DNA of 64,000 nt, taken from Photorhabdus laumondii subsp. laumondii. Its GTDB lineage: Bacteria; Pseudomonadota; Gammaproteobacteria; Enterobacterales; Enterobacteriaceae. Both the position numbers and the translations under genes were made by a program. The stretch covers positions 4,774,001 through 4,838,000 of the forward strand of contig NZ_CP024901.1 in NCBI RefSeq assembly GCF_003343245.1. Direction: 5' to 3'. Under the pieces are notes generated by a model. That model was not told the DNA's origin. It was given only the letters and a program-made list of their open reading frames with translations, and did no database searches. Below are positions 49,712 to 62,800 of the stretch, one piece after another. How positions within the stretch are numbered: position 1 is the stretch's first letter; each line of letters starts with the position of its first letter.

Positions 49712-50200
49712 TCAATGAGGCTTATGCTCGTCGTCATCGGGTTTATGGTCTTTCAACGTTCGGGAAGGGTCATCCTGCTTACGCTCGTATTCCCCCTCAA
49801 AAGTATTACTATCCCGTCTAAACCCACCGCTATTATGAGGACGATAGAAATTGATATGTGGCATCAGTTTCATCACTAATGTTTTTTGAACCGGTGGCAA
49901 TAACAACAGCAATCCAAGAAAATCCGTAAAAAAACCGGGGAGGAGTAACAGGAAACCCGCCAGTAAAAGAGAGACGCTCTTTATCATTTCCGCAGCCGGA
50001 CTCTCCCCATTAATCAGCTTCTGCTGGATCTGGATAAAATTCTTTATGCCCTGACTGCGTACCAGAGAGATACCGATACAAGAAGTAAACAACACCAGTA
50101 ACAGAGTTAACAGTACACCTAGTTCAGAGGCAACACGCACAAATAAGGCTGACTCGATATAGACAAGCAAAAATATCAGGATAAATGGCAACCAACGCAC
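49712..50200 (-). CDS. fxsA: FxsA family inner-membrane protein
   Basis: A 162-residue membrane protein: three or four hydrophobic segments (LPFILIFLLVYIESALFV; LGVLLTLLLVLFTSCIG; LLLAGFLLLLPGFFTDFLGLL) followed by a polar, His/Asp-rich tail. FxsA in E. coli overproduction eases F exclusion of phage T7. The start is a GTG at 50200 with AAGGAG six bases upstream, aligned with the E. coli start; a TTG at 50215 overlaps that site. It is upstream of groES in the same direction, as in E. coli. Confidence 0.92.
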   Translation of the reverse strand: MRWLPFILIFLLVYIESALFVRVASELGVLLTLLLVLFTSCIGISLVRSQGIKNFIQIQQKLINGESPAAEMIKSVSLLLAGFLLLLPGFFTDFLGLLLLLPPVQKTLVMKLMPHINFYRPHNSGGFRRDSNTFEGEYERKQDDPSRTLKDHKPDDDEHKPH

Positions 50201-50577
50201 TTGGTGCTCCTTCAATTGATTTGGATGAACAGGTTGTATCCTGAATAAATCATATCAACAAAATCCAAGGGACAACCAAATTAATATTTTTTCAGTTTAT
50301 TAAAGATATAATTGGGGTCACAGTTATCGTTTTCAATCCACTGAAAATCTTTCTAATTAGACACAAAATTGTGATAAATATCACATATATCAAATCAGAC
50401 TAAACAAATACCACTATAAAGTGATCCAGATTCAAGGCATTTATTGCTAACCAGCATATGATCACGCCGGCAATCCGGTGATAAAAAGTTCATATCACAA
50501 CTATTGCAGTTGGCAACATAATGATTTAATGAACGCATAATTAGACAGTAAAAACGTCATCTAATAAGAAGGTTCTC
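50201..50577. promoter_or_regulatory. fxsA / aspA divergent intergenic region with CRP site
   Basis: A perfect CRP motif TGTGATAAATATCACA lies at 50370-50385, about 190 bp before aspA. AspA in E. coli is CRP-activated. No gene is present in the 377 bp. Confidence 0.75.
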
Positions 50578-52002
50578 ATGTCAAACAACATTCGTATCGA
50601 AGAAGACCTGTTAGGTAAACGAGAAGTCCCTGCTGAAGCCTATTATGGTATTCACACCTTACGTGCGATTGAAAACTTCCATATCAGTAACAACACCATT
50701 AATGATGTACCCGAATTCATCCGTGGCATGGTGATGGTAAAAAAAGCCGCAGCCTTAGCTAACAAAGAGCTACAAACTATTCCTAAAAAAATTGCTGACA
50801 TCATCATCAAAGCATGTGACGAAGTGCTCTATACCGGCAGATGCATGGATCAGTTTCCGGTCGATGTGTTTCAAGGCGGTGCCGGTACTTCACTCAACAT
50901 GAATACCAATGAGGTTCTGGCAAACATTGGTCTGGAACTGTTAGGCCATAAAAAAGGCGAATATGAGTACCTGAATCCCAATGACCATCTGAATAAAAGC
51001 CAGTCAACTAACGACGCCTACCCAACTGGCTTCCGCATCGCGGTTTATAACTCCATCCTGAAACTGATCGAGTCTATTGAGCTGTTAATTGTGGGTTTCG
51101 ATAAAAAATCCAGAGAATTTAATGACATTCTAAAAATGGGTCGTACCCAATTACAGGATGCTGTTCCCATGACACTGGGGCAGGAATTCAACGCATTCTC
51201 TATCCTGTTGAAAGAAGAAGTTAAAAACCTCAACCGAACCTCTGAATTACTGCTGGAAATTAACCTTGGCGCTACTGCTATCGGTACCCGCTTGAATACA
51301 GCACCAGGTTATCAGAAATTGGCGGTTGAAAAACTGGCGGAAGTTTCAGGTTTACCTTGCGTACCAGCCGAAGACCTGATTGAAGCCACTTCTGACTGTG
51401 GGGCTTACGTTATGGTCCACGGTGCTCTGAAGCGCCTGGCTGTCAAACTGTCTAAAATTTGTAATGACCTGCGTTTGCTTTCTTCTGGCCCTCGTGCTGG
51501 CCTGAATGAAATCAACCTACCAGAATTACAGGCAGGCTCTTCTATTATGCCGGCAAAAGTGAACCCGGTTATTCCAGAAGTTGTGAATCAGGTTTGCTTC
51601 AAAGTTATTGGTAACGATATTTGTGTTACTATGGCGTCCGAAGCAGGCCAGTTACAGCTCAATGTAATGGAACCTGCTATCGGTCAGGCCATGTTTGAAT
51701 CTATCTCCCTGCTAAGCAACGCTTGCCGCAACCTGGTAGAAAAATGCGTTAATGGCATCACGGCTAACAAAGAAGTTTGCGAAAATTTCGTATTCAACTC
51801 GATCGGTATCGTGACATATCTGAACCCATTCATCGGTCACCATAATGGTGACATTGTTGGTAAAATTTGTGCTGAAACCGGTAAAAGTGTTCGTGAAGTC
51901 GTTCTGGAACGAGGCTTACTGACCGAAACTCAATTGGATGACATCTTCTCTGTAGAGAACCTAAAATGCCCATCTTACAAGGCAAAACGTTTTGACGATT
52001 AA
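50578..52002 (+). CDS. aspA: Aspartate ammonia-lyase
   Basis: A 474-residue homotetrameric enzyme that deaminates L-aspartate to fumarate. The superfamily signature [15 protein letters not shown] (about residues 320-334) carries the catalytic Ser loop; [21 protein letters not shown] at the N-terminus is typical. AAGAAGG precedes the ATG. It is followed by a terminator and then dcuA; fumarate produced feeds FrdABCD, also in this window. Confidence 0.97.
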   Translation: MSNNIRIEEDLLGKREVPAEAYYGIHTLRAIENFHISNNTINDVPEFIRGMVMVKKAAALANKELQTIPKKIADIIIKACDEVLYTGRCMDQFPVDVFQGGAGTSLNMNTNEVLANIGLELLGHKKGEYEYLNPNDHLNKSQSTNDAYPTGFRIAVYNSILKLIESIELLIVGFDKKSREFNDILKMGRTQLQDAVPMTLGQEFNAFSILLKEEVKNLNRTSELLLEINLGATAIGTRLNTAPGYQKLAVEKLAEVSGLPCVPAEDLIEATSDCGAYVMVHGALKRLAVKLSKICNDLRLLSSGPRAGLNEINLPELQAGSSIMPAKVNPVIPEVVNQVCFKVIGNDICVTMASEAGQLQLNVMEPAIGQAMFESISLLSNACRNLVEKCVNGITANKEVCENFVFNSIGIVTYLNPFIGHHNGDIVGKICAETGKSVREVVLERGLLTETQLDDIFSVENLKCPSYKAKRFDD

Positions 52003-52037
52003 GTTGTTGAATATAATAAAAAATAGCTCTTAGCAAC

Positions 52038-52073
52038 AAGGCACGCAACTCCAACTGGATAGCGTGCCTTTTT
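52038..52073 (+). terminator. aspA terminator
   Basis: AAGGCACGC (52038-52046) / GCGTGCCTT (52062-52070) followed by TTT. It may be partial, allowing read-through into dcuA as in E. coli. Confidence 0.85.
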
Positions 52074-52142
52074 ACTTCCCTACATGCACAAAGTATTAAC
52101 CTAAAATTTTCAAATTTTTAATTATTTCAAGGAGTCACTATT

Positions 52143-53444
52143 ATGTTAGCCGTAGAATTGATTATCGTTCTGCTGGCCATCTTCCTGGGTGCAAGATTAG
52201 GGGGAATTGGCATTGGATTTGCCGGTGGTCTTGGCGTTCTGGTGCTGGCTGTAATTGGCGTTAAACCAGGGCATATCCCATTTGATGTTATTTCCATCAT
52301 TATGGCAGTTATCGCCGCTATCTCTGCAATGCAGGTTGCCGGTGGTCTGGATTATCTGGTTCAGCAAACTGAAAAACTGCTGCGTAAAAACCCAAAATAC
52401 ATCACGATACTCGCACCTATCGTTACCTATTTCCTGACACTGTTTGCAGGTACAGGTAACATCTCCCTGTCAGCACTGCCTGTTATTACCGAAGTTGCGA
52501 AAGAGCAAGGCATTAAGCCATGCCGTCCACTTTCCACTGCGGTTGTAGCGGCCCAAATTGGCATCACCGCCTCACCAATTTCCGCGGCGGTCGTTTATAT
52601 GTCTTCTCTGATGGAAGGCCACGGCGTTAGCTATATCCATCTGTTAATGGTGCTATTACCATCCACTTTCGCCGCTATCGTTCTGATGTCTTTCATCATC
52701 TCCTGGGCGTTTAATTCCAAGTTGTCTGATGACCCCATTTACTTAAAGCGCTTGGAAGACAACTTGGTAACTCTGCGTGGCAGCAAACAAATTGAGATTA
52801 AACCAAGGGCTAAAGCTTCCGTTCTGTTATTCCTGTCCGGTGTTATCAGTGTTGTTATTTACGCTATCGTCAATAGCCCAAGCATCGGTCTGGTTGAAGA
52901 ACCTCTGATGAACACCACTCACGCCATTCTGATCATTATGTTGAGTGTCGCAACTATCACAACGATGTTCTGTTCAGTTGATACTGACGCCATTCTGAAC
53001 TCCAGTACCTTTAAAGCGGGTATGAGCGCATGTATCTGTATTCTAGGTGTTGCATGGCTAGGAGATACTTTTGTTCAGGCAAACATGGATTGGATTAAAG
53101 GCACCGCTGGAGACTTAATCCACTCTCAACCTTGGTTGCTAGCGATCATTTTCTTCTTCTGTTCCGCCCTGCTCTATTCTCAGGCAGCCACCGCAAAAGC
53201 GTTGATGCCGATGGCTTTGGCTCTTAACGTCACACCATTGACCGCCATTGCCTCTTTCTCAGCGGTTTCTGGGTTGTTTATTCTGCCTACCTATCCAACC
53301 TTGGTTGCCGCAGTTCAGATGGATGACACCGGCACGACCCGTATCGGCCGTTTTGTATTTAATCATCCATTCTTTATCCCTGGCACCATTGGGGTTGCTC
53401 TAGCTGTTGCCTTCGGTTTCCTATTCGGCAGTATGATCCTCTAA
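52143..53444 (+). CDS. dcuA: Anaerobic C4-dicarboxylate transporter DcuA
   Basis: A 433-residue inner-membrane carrier (10-12 hydrophobic segments) exchanging aspartate/fumarate/malate for succinate. N-terminal LGARLGGIGIGFAGGLGVL and the FAGTGNISLSALPVI region (about residues 100-115) are typical of the Dcu family. It follows aspA as in E. coli. A short GGGGCG/CGCCCC hairpin lies after its stop (53472-53490). Confidence 0.96.
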   Translation: MLAVELIIVLLAIFLGARLGGIGIGFAGGLGVLVLAVIGVKPGHIPFDVISIIMAVIAAISAMQVAGGLDYLVQQTEKLLRKNPKYITILAPIVTYFLTLFAGTGNISLSALPVITEVAKEQGIKPCRPLSTAVVAAQIGITASPISAAVVYMSSLMEGHGVSYIHLLMVLLPSTFAAIVLMSFIISWAFNSKLSDDPIYLKRLEDNLVTLRGSKQIEIKPRAKASVLLFLSGVISVVIYAIVNSPSIGLVEEPLMNTTHAILIIMLSVATITTMFCSVDTDAILNSSTFKAGMSACICILGVAWLGDTFVQANMDWIKGTAGDLIHSQPWLLAIIFFFCSALLYSQAATAKALMPMALALNVTPLTAIASFSAVSGLFILPTYPTLVAAVQMDDTGTTRIGRFVFNHPFFIPGTIGVALAVAFGFLFGSMIL

Positions 53445-53628
53445 TTCTGGCTGCCAATAACCACTTAATCCAGGGGCGTATACCGCCCCTGACTCCCCTC
53501 TCCCAAACGATATATTTTCTCTGAAAACCTTCGATAACTGTTTTAATCTTAACCAGAACACTTTCTGGTCTGGCCGCCTTCGGTTATAGTGCTGAGTCTG
53601 TTTCATTCGATTAGCGATCATTATCTTT

Positions 53629-55356
53629 ATGATTAAACGTACTCTGATGCTATTTTTGCTGCTTTGCAGCCCCCTTCTTACCCCGGCGGCAGCAAACGCA
53701 CTGTTTGAACAGCCGGGGCAAAACCCATATTTGCCAGTAGATCAGGCATTCATGTTTGATTTTCAGCAAAAAGGCGACAAATTGACGTTAGACTGGCAGA
53801 TCAAACCGGGTTATTACCTTTATCACAAACAACTTCATATTGAGCCGCAACAGGCCACACTGGGTAAAATCACGTTGCCACAAGGTACAGCTCATCGAGA
53901 TGAGTTCTTTGGTGAAACTGAAGTTTATTTCCAACAACTCATCGTCAATGTTCCTGTTACAAAGGCGAACAACAATTCTAATATCGTTGTCACTTATCAA
54001 GGCTGTGCCGCCGCAGGATATTGCTATCCACCTGAAACCCGCCTTGTCCCATTGAGTGCAGTTATTCCATCAAAAACAACTGACGCCATATCTGCTGAAC
54101 CTGTTCACAAAACGCCAGAAAGTGCATCGAATGATCAACAACATTTGCCTTTCTCACCACTCTGGGCAATTTTGATTGGCATCGGTATCGCCTTTACACC
54201 TTGTGTACTACCGATGTATCCATTGATTTCCAGCATTATTCTTGGCAGCCAACGCCCTAAAAGCCTAAAACAGATATTTTGGTTAGCGCTAAGCTATGTT
54301 CAAGGCATGGCAGTCACCTATACACTACTTGGATTGATTGTAGCAGCGGCGGGTCTACAATTTCAGGCCGCACTGCAACATCCGTATGTACTGATCGGCT
54401 TATCAGTATTGTTTATACTGCTGGCACTGTCGATGTTCGGCCTCTATTCTCTGCAACTGCCTTCCGCTGTTCAGACGCGCTTAGTCAACTGGAGTAACCA
54501 GCAAAAAAACGGTTCACTTTTCGGCGTATTCGCTATGGGGGCGTTAGCGGGATTAATTTGCTCACCTTGTACTACCGCCCCTTTAAGTGCGATTCTGCTT
54601 TACATTGCTCAAAGTGGTAATACCGTGGCAGGTGGCCTAACCCTCTATCTTTACGCTTTAGGAATGGGATTACCGCTCATTGCTGTCACCCTATTTGGCC
54701 ACAAACTCCTGCCACGCAGTGGGCCTTGGATGCAGTATGTTAAAGAAGCTTTTGGCTTCATTATTCTTGCACTACCCGTTTTCCTGCTGGAAAGGGTTAT
54801 CGGTGATGCATGGGGAATACGATTATGGAGCCTGCTGGCAGTCAGTTTTCTAGGATGGGGATTTGTTCTGACGATTAGAAGCCAAAACGGTTGGGTACGA
54901 GTCATACAACTGATATTGTTAATTCTGATGCTGATAGCTACTCGCCCATTGCAGGATTGGTTTTGGGGTACAACGGTCACACAACAGTCGCAACACAGCC
55001 TAAATTTCCGCCAGATAAATAACTGGCAGGAATTAGAACAGATAATGACACAAAACAGCCATAAAACCGTTATGCTTGATTTCTATGCTGACTGGTGTAC
55101 CGCTTGCAAAGAATTTGAAAAATATACTTTCAGCGATCCACAAGTTCAGTCACAACTGGGTGATACCTTACTGTTACAGGCCAATGTCACGAACAACAGC
55201 CCGCAGCAGAAGCAGCTTTTAGAAAAACTTAGCGTTCGGGGATTGCCGACTATTTTGTTTTTTGATTCTCAGGGGAAAGAGATCCCCGATTCACGGGTAA
55301 ATGGCTTTATGGATGCCACCCGCTTTAATGAACATTTGCAACATCTGCCAAAATGA
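53629..55356 (+). CDS. dsbD: Thiol:disulfide interchange protein DsbD
   Basis: A 575-residue protein that carries electrons from cytoplasmic thioredoxin to periplasmic DsbC/DsbG. Signal peptide ending PAAANALF, then an alpha domain with the Cys pair in [13 protein letters not shown]. The membrane domain of eight TM helices has conserved Cys in [10 protein letters not shown] and [10 protein letters not shown]. The C-terminal thioredoxin-like gamma domain has [14 protein letters not shown]. It overlaps yjdC's longer frame; the likely yjdC start lies 17 bp downstream. Confidence 0.96.
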   Translation: MIKRTLMLFLLLCSPLLTPAAANALFEQPGQNPYLPVDQAFMFDFQQKGDKLTLDWQIKPGYYLYHKQLHIEPQQATLGKITLPQGTAHRDEFFGETEVYFQQLIVNVPVTKANNNSNIVVTYQGCAAAGYCYPPETRLVPLSAVIPSKTTDAISAEPVHKTPESASNDQQHLPFSPLWAILIGIGIAFTPCVLPMYPLISSIILGSQRPKSLKQIFWLALSYVQGMAVTYTLLGLIVAAAGLQFQAALQHPYVLIGLSVLFILLALSMFGLYSLQLPSAVQTRLVNWSNQQKNGSLFGVFAMGALAGLICSPCTTAPLSAILLYIAQSGNTVAGGLTLYLYALGMGLPLIAVTLFGHKLLPRSGPWMQYVKEAFGFIILALPVFLLERVIGDAWGIRLWSLLAVSFLGWGFVLTIRSQNGWVRVIQLILLILMLIATRPLQDWFWGTTVTQQSQHSLNFRQINNWQELEQIMTQNSHKTVMLDFYADWCTACKEFEKYTFSDPQVQSQLGDTLLLQANVTNNSPQQKQLLEKLSVRGLPTILFFDSQGKEIPDSRVNGFMDATRFNEHLQHLPK

Positions 55357-55373
55357 CTCAGAAGGAGAACACC

Positions 55374-55946
55374 ATGCAACGAGAACAAGTTCTTAGTCAT
55401 GCCTTAAACTTACTGGAGCAACATGGCTTATCCATCACAACTGAGGTACTTTTTGGCTCGCTTAACATGGATATCGAATATCTCAAGCAATTCTGGCCCG
55501 ATCGGGAAGCTCTACTTTATGACTGTCTACGTTATCACGGCCAACAGATTGAAGTCTGGCAGCGACAGATATTACTGGATGAAAATCTGACACCAGAACA
55601 GAAGCTACTAGCTCGTTACACAGCCCTTGATGAAAAAGTAAAAGAGAAACGCTACCCAGGCTGCCTATTTATCGCAGCCTGTAGCGCATTCCCTGAACCT
55701 GACCACCCTATCCATCAATTAGCTGAATTACAAAAACAGAGTTCTTCTCGTTACACTACTGAGCTATTACATCAACTGGATATTGAAGATTGCGAACTCG
55801 TTGCTAAACAGATGGAGCTGATTCTGGAAGGCTGCCTGAGTAAGCTACTACTCAAACGGGATATTGGTGATATCACTACGGCAAAACTGCTAGCAGAAGA
55901 TGTTTTAGCTATTGCCTTATGTCGCAAAAATGGTGCGTTAAGTTAA
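55374..55946 (+). CDS. yjdC: TetR/AcrR-family regulator YjdC
   Basis: A 190-residue protein close to E. coli YjdC, with an N-terminal helix-turn-helix (VLSHALNLLEQHGL; DIEYLKQFWPDREALLYD) and conserved KEKRYPGCLFIAACSAFPEP. The HTH is degenerate compared with typical TetR proteins. AAGGAG precedes the ATG at 55374. It lies between dsbD and tRNA-Phe, as in E. coli; target genes are not known. Confidence 0.9.
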   Translation: MQREQVLSHALNLLEQHGLSITTEVLFGSLNMDIEYLKQFWPDREALLYDCLRYHGQQIEVWQRQILLDENLTPEQKLLARYTALDEKVKEKRYPGCLFIAACSAFPEPDHPIHQLAELQKQSSSRYTTELLHQLDIEDCELVAKQMELILEGCLSKLLLKRDIGDITTAKLLAEDVLAIALCRKNGALS

Positions 55947-56074
55947 CAAAAATCAGCCTAAGATGAACAACCACACAAATTCCGAGCAAAAAGAAGGCAG
56001 TCAATCCGCTTTTATCATTTTTTATCAGAAAGGCATTGACGACTTAGGCTGAATACGGTTTAATGCGCCCCGTT

Positions 56075-56150
56075 GCCCGGATAGCTCAGTCGGTAGAGCA
56101 GAGGATTGAAAATCCTCGTGTCGGTGGTTCGATTCCGCCTCCGGGCACCA
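56075..56150 (+). tRNA. tRNA-Phe (GAA)
   Basis: A 76-nt cloverleaf with acceptor GCCCGGA/TCCGGGC, D-loop AGCTCAGTCGGTAGAGC, anticodon loop TTGAAAA (GAA) and T-arm GGTTCGATTCC, CCA encoded. Corresponds to pheU/pheV of E. coli, a frequent integration site for islands. The Mcf-type toxin region begins downstream. Confidence 0.98.
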
Positions 56151-56527
<377 letters not shown>

Positions 56528-56767
56528 TCAGCCAGCAGCGAGAATATTCTGTTTTATCCTATTAACATTCTTCTCTCTGTAGCTCAACATCAATTCACAC
56601 TCCAGCAAATACGCAATCTTACTATTCCAAGTAACACGTTTGTAACACCTTTCAGCCCGACCTGATGCAACACATATCCACGCAATGCCAATACCTGCCG
56701 GAGGATCACTTAAGCAGGCCGATTGTTCACACCCGAAAACATCAGGAATGTATTCACCACCTTGCAA
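56528..56767 (-). CDS. Short open frame downstream of the toxin gene, doubtful
   Basis: A 79-codon frame from TTG (56767), open further upstream without an ATG. It has four Cys residues (FGCEQSACLSDPP; GRAERCYKR) and a hydrophobic GIGIAWICVA stretch. No ribosome-binding site and no recognised family. It may be the decayed end of a gene lost during island formation, or not a gene. Confidence 0.25.
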   Translation of the reverse strand: MQGGEYIPDVFGCEQSACLSDPPAGIGIAWICVASGRAERCYKRVTWNSKIAYLLECELMLSYREKNVNRIKQNILAAG

Positions 56768-56841
56768 TAACTTGACCGTAAGCCTTTGGTGGATTTGATC
56801 ATGATCTGCTTCTACTACAAGAGGAATGATTCGACCAGAGT

Positions 56842-56885
56842 CCGGAGACAGGAAGGGCTTTGCGCCCCTCCTGTAGTTTCTCCGG
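56842..56885 (-). terminator. Long hairpin after the toxin gene
   Basis: Nested complementary arms, CCGGAGA / TCTCCGG outside (56842-56848 with 56879-56885) and ACAGGAAGGGC / GCCCCTCCTGT inside (56848-56858 with 56864-56874, one mismatch), lie immediately after the toxin stop. No T-tract, but the long GC stem probably ends the toxin transcript. Confidence 0.55.
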
Positions 56886-56890
56886 CTAAC

Positions 56891-59800
56891 TCAAGACAGC
56901 GGTGGCACCAGCGCCGCCGGCGCGGACTGACGGTTTTGCGGCAGGTGCTCGCGGGCACCGCCGATATCAGGGAACGAAGCCATAGCCCCGCTCAGCTTCG
57001 CTAGGCTCGGCCCTCCCGTGTCCGGGACTGCGGCAACGGAATGAATCACATGAGGCTCGATGACGGGCTGTCTACTGGCCCAAGACAGTTCTACCAGCTC
57101 CCCATTAATGTAACTCTTCTGGATAAAGTTCTTGACCAGATGGTCCACTCCCATCACCGACGAAGAACCTTCCAGTTCGATTTGCAAATGCTGGTGCGTC
57201 ACCGCCTGGCTACCGAACACCTTGCGCACCACCAAGGTCGTGCCATTGGCCGAGTCAGTCAGCATCAAGTTATCCTCATGGCGACTAACGAGGATTTTTT
57301 CCGCATCAACCATCGGCATGATCAAGCGGTCCAGAGCCTGGCCCGGGTCATCGTTGTCAATGATAACCGTGCGGTAATGCGACCACATCTCTTGGCTGAG
57401 GCGGTAGGTATCGTTATCAGCACCGCCATGCAACACCACACTGTCGACACCGGTGATCAGCGGTGGGGTCAAGTCGTCCCGGCGACCACCCGTACCCCCG
57501 CCCCGAATCAACAGCGACGAACCAATACGCTCGACACTAGTGTAATGATTCAGCTTCTGCACACTATCATCCTTGACCCGGTACAGTGCCTGGTCCGTTG
57601 GGCTGTACACATACGCGCCCTTCTTCCCGGCAGCAATTCCGATGAAACGCAGATTGTCTTTAGCCTGGATGCTACCGTAGGAGAACACTTGACCACTGCC
57701 GACATCGAACCAACCTTGTGTGTCATCGCCTTGCAAGGTCAGCACGCCTTTGGTTCGCCACTTATCAGCAACCTCAGCAAGTGCCTGTGGCAGACGAGCG
57801 AAGTTGTCCTGCTGCCAGCCTTTATCGACGGCGACTAGCTGCAATTTGCCGTCATTGGTTTGCAATAGGATCTCACCTTTGACGGTGGTCAGTCGTAGCC
57901 CGACATCGACTTGCTCCACCGCCTTGAGGTGCAGTCCAGACGCCAGCTCACCGGCGGCGGGAAGCTGTGACGAGACTTCAAGCACCTCGTCGGTACCAAA
58001 CGCGGCAGCCAGCGCATCGGCAGTCATAGGCGGCTGACGATACAACTTGCCGCTGGCGGGTTCGAACAGCCGCGCACCGGAGCCATCCACTTCAAAACCC
58101 AAGAACTGCAAACGTTTGTCTTGCAGAGGAGCCGAGGCCACTATTACCTGACCCTTGTGGTACCACACTGGCAGCAGGCTCTTGCCGTCGGTACCCTTGA
58201 TTCCGAACACCGCCAAAGTAGCTCTGCCGTCGGCGACGCTAGCCAGGTCCTGCCACCAGTGGGTACGTCCCTTGAGCCAATGCTCATTAACCGCTTCGTA
58301 GTTAAGCTGCCCCAGTGCATCGAGCCGAGCCACACGCCCATCCTCGGTGATGGCAAGCAGGCTACCGTTCAGGTTGACCAAGTTGGCTAACGCTGGAGTA
58401 CTGATGCGCAATGCAGTGGGATGGCTAGCGTCGAGAACAGCCTGCCCGGGACCTTCCTGTCGGAACAGAACCTTTTGCTCTTTACTGTAGAAGAAAAACA
58501 CCTCTTTACCGCCGGGCTGCGGCATGCTCCCCGCTAACACCAAGTCGGCCGGGATCGGCCAGGCACTGCGGGTTTGTTCGTTCTCTTTAAAGTGCGGGGT
58601 CTGATCTGCCGGTGGTGCCAGATTCGGCTTGATTAGAGTCCCATCGCCGGTACGTATCCAGTAACGGTGCGCCACGCCAGCCGCATCCACGCCGAACACC
58701 GTGACCAGCGCCGCACTGGTCGGCTGGAGCAGCCGTGTGCCCAACGTATACATCGGCGTCTCACGCTGTATACTTTTGCTCTCGTAGCCCTGGAGTATAG
58801 CCTTAAGCACATCACTATGCTGGCTGGTACGTGCTAAAAGCTGGATCAGCGCATCATCACCCACCGCACTGACCAACTCCATTCGATCACTGAGGATCCG
58901 ATAGCACAGTTCAGCTTCCTTCTCTAATTCAGCCTCCTTCTCTTTTAGTCGATAACGGCGTGCCAGGTAGACCGCATCTCCCTCCTGCCATAGCCGACTG
59001 ATCTGGCCCGCATTTTGATTAAACCAAGGCTCAAATTGCGCGTCGACCTGTCCGGTGGCGATGTCTACCCGCCACGCTGCCGCATTGTCGGCGTCGTAGA
59101 AATAGGCATGGTCACCCATCACCGCACCCAGTTGGGCATGTCTGGTCTGCTCGTGGGTGGTGTTGGTGAACAACATCCGCTCCTTGCCTACATCATAGAA
59201 CGCTCGACCAACATCTCGTCCGTTGTGGCTGTAGTTCTCCACCACTACGTACTGCCCGTGCAACTGATGCGCTTTGGCCAGATCACTCAGGTGCTGCTCG
59301 ATTTGCTGGCCGGGCACCTGCCACTTGCCCGCATCTTCGCTTACCACCTGAGTTGTCAGGCCGGCAAAGTCAACTTCTCGTACCTCGCCCTTGCCGTTGA
59401 CCACCAATACCTGCCCGTTCTGGGTCGGGTCAAGTTCGACTACCACCCCGCCAACCACCAGTTGGTTCTTCGACACGCTGATGCTGTCACTGGCGAGTTG
59501 ACTGCTATCAATGATCCAGCGCGACAATGCACTGGCGCTATCGCTCGTGAGCTTAACTTGGGTGCCTTCGTTAAGGCCAATCAGGTACTCGCCACCCGCT
59601 CCCTTGATCTCGTAGCGTAAAAAGCTGTGCAGCTCTTTGGGTAGCTCGGGCACCACCAGCTGCCGGTTGCGCTGATCGAGCACCACCTCGATTGGGGTGT
59701 CGACGTACTCATGATGAATCCTGCGGATTGTCTCCTCACCCGGAAAGATATAGAAGTCGTAGTCGAATCGTTTGTCTTCCTCAAGCCTGCGGATCACGTC

Positions 59801-62800
59801 GAAGCCAGCATCATGGCGTGTGGTAGCACCGGGAAGTAACATGTATTCGTAGCTGATGTAGGACTTAGGTGTACCCGGCAGGATCACGACATTGCTGTCA
59901 CTGTGTTCAAGAGGCCGGGAGATATCCTTGTAACCAATACCGCTACGCACTTCAATCGCCTGACCACGGTCATGGACCATTCGCGGAAAGTCACCGACCC
60001 AGAAGAAGTAATTGATTTCCCCCGAACCGGTAGAACCCGAATGGGTGCGGTAGATGTACTGGCTGTCGAAGCTGATCTGGTGCTTGCGCAAGTCAAGGCT
60101 CTTGATCACCGCCCCGGCAAGAGGCACCAGCACCTTGTTCTTGTTGTCATAACGATAGCCGTTGCCTTTGTACGCCTTGTCGACCGTATCAAAGTAACGG
60201 CCTACCGCCTTGGCATCCTCAGCGACCGCACCAAAGGCTTGAGCCAGTGCCGTAAAGCCCACCGCGAGCCCACCAAGGATTACGCTGGCCCCACCGAGTA
60301 CCGCCCCGGCCGTTGAAGCACCGACCAACCCAGCCCCCACCCCGGCTGCGCCAGTGACGAAGCTCGCCGAGTCGAACGCTAACTGGGTACCGAACACCGC
60401 CTTCTGCACATCGTTCTCAGCGTGGGCCAGTTCATAAGCATCCAAACCGACCATAGCTCCTCCAAACAACACACCGGCACCTTCATTGACAGTGTGGCCC
60501 AGATTCGAAGCAAAGTCCTTTAACGAGGTTTCAGCGGCCACCACTTCACCGCGCAGCGCCGTACGCACCAACGCGGTAACCTTAGCTATATCCTGTACGC
60601 CACCGTGAGCCATCTGGACCAAGTTGAGGTAGCTATGGACCTTGAGCGCGGTGGCCAGATCAGGCGAAATCACTCCGCTTGCCGCATCGTGGCGGTTCTT
60701 GTCGGCAAACCACTGGATCAGCGTCTGAACCGCAAACCCAGCGTTCAACCCATCCACCGGAGCAGCCTCGCCAACTCCACCGCGGAGCCGCATCCGGCCA
60801 TGCTCTAGGGTAAAGTGCTCGTTCAGTACAGCCATGTGCTCATCAATGAAGCGCCGGAATTCGACAAAGGTGCTATCGCTGGTGATCAACCAACGGGTCT
60901 GCTCGGGTTGGTCACGGTTAATGAACTGGACCCGGTAGCGACCTTCCCCCTGGTCTTCCGTCGTAGCGATAATCGGTAGCCAGCGGCTGTCCAGTTGGTG
61001 CTCTTGCGCCAGCCGGGCACTGGCGACTTCGAACCGTGCACCCCATTGCTCGGCATCAAAGGTCTTCAGTGCAGGGCTCAGTCGCAAGTCTTCCATGACC
61101 CACTCTTGTACACTCACCACCTGTTCGACCTGCCGCCGTTGCCCGATAACACTAGCCAATTCCTCGAACCGGGTCAGGTCGGCCACGTTCAGGCCATTGC
61201 CTACAGGTACCTCTGCCATCTTGCGGGTATCGATCTCAATCAAGTTGAAGGCCGGCACTGACTTGCTGCCGAACGAGCCATAGTGCGCGGCCAGCCCGCG
61301 CACTACCAAGTGCTGCTCCATAGCTCTGGACAGACTCTTGGTGTTGTCGAAAGCAAAGATCCCAACATTCGGGTCATAGAAGTAGTAGCGACGGCCTTCG
61401 GCCGTGACAGTGCTCCCTACCATCATCGAGTGATTCTGGGTATTGAGTGCAAACATCGAAGTGCCGGTTGTTGCGGCCAGTCGCGACACCACCTCGGACA
61501 AATTGAACTGGCCCAGCTCCGTGGAAGCCTGAACGGCTTCGACATTGTAGTGCAGACTGATCAGGCTGTTCTTGAGCAGCGTGGAGCTGCCCGCCTGCGG
61601 GTCGGCGGAAGCGAAGAACAGCTTTTGTACTAAGCTGTTGATGCCGGCCTCCCCACCACCCGCCAATGCCACAGCCATGGTCCTGACCAAAGGGTAGCAA
61701 CGGCCACCGGTTCGGTCACCGACCAGCGACAGATAAAAGTCCTGTGGTACTAAGCGGTTGAAGACACTGCCGGCATCATGGAAGTCCTCACTGAACATTG
61801 CGGTCTGTCGCAGTACCTTGTCAATGTACTCGGCTTGGCTGATTTCGGCGATGCGAGCGCTCAAGGCTTCCCGTTGCTCGTGGGTGAGTTTTCCCTCAAG
61901 AAACCGTCGCTTCATCTCCAAGACCGACATTTTGTCATCCACCCCGGGGATCTTGATCTCACGGAAGTTACGCAAACCATCATTGAACCCGGTACCCTGT
62001 GCCCCGCGCTGATAGACCTCGGAGGCCGCGTAACGTTCTCCCACGCTGCTGGTACGCTCCTCGCCTTGAATGGCCGTATCATCAATCTGTACCACCGCAA
62101 CGCTGCCATCTTTGGCCTTGATCTGCTGCCAGAGCCAGGTCTTTTCGACAGAACTGGCTTCACGCAATATTGGATCATACTGCGCCCTGTAGTAGTCCTG
62201 TGTAAGATTGAGTTGCTTGATCTGCTGGTCGATCAAGGCCGTATCACTTGAGGTACGTCGTGCTTGCTGGAGCTGGTAGAGTTTATCTGCCACCGGGTCC
62301 ATGTTGGCTTTGACCTTGGCCTGAACCGCTTCACGCAACCGGGTCCATGCGGCAATCGCCGGATGCTCAGGAGAAAACTCCCCCTCGGTGTAGACGCCGT
62401 CGGTAACTCCTTCGACCGACACCCCAAACTGCGTCGCCACCGTCTTCAGTTGTTGGTGAACCTGCTCGCGGTAAGTGGCGAATTCGGCTTGGTTACGCTC
62501 CACCACCTGACTGCCGGCGATTTGGATTGAGAGCGGCTCCACATCACCGCGCAGTTTCGGCCAAACCATCTGTCCATCTCGTTGATATTCCTGTCGCTGG
62601 AACACCAGTTGCCACTCACCATTGACGTACTGCATGTACGCTGCGGCAAAACCCCCAGCGGTATCGGATATCTGGTAATCTTTGTAGTCGACCGCCATCA
62701 CCACGTTGTCATACAGCAGCGAGCTGTTGAACCGGCCATCGTGGTAGACCCGGTAGGTATTGTCATCGAGGCTGGTCACCACTAGCGAGCCGCCCGATAG

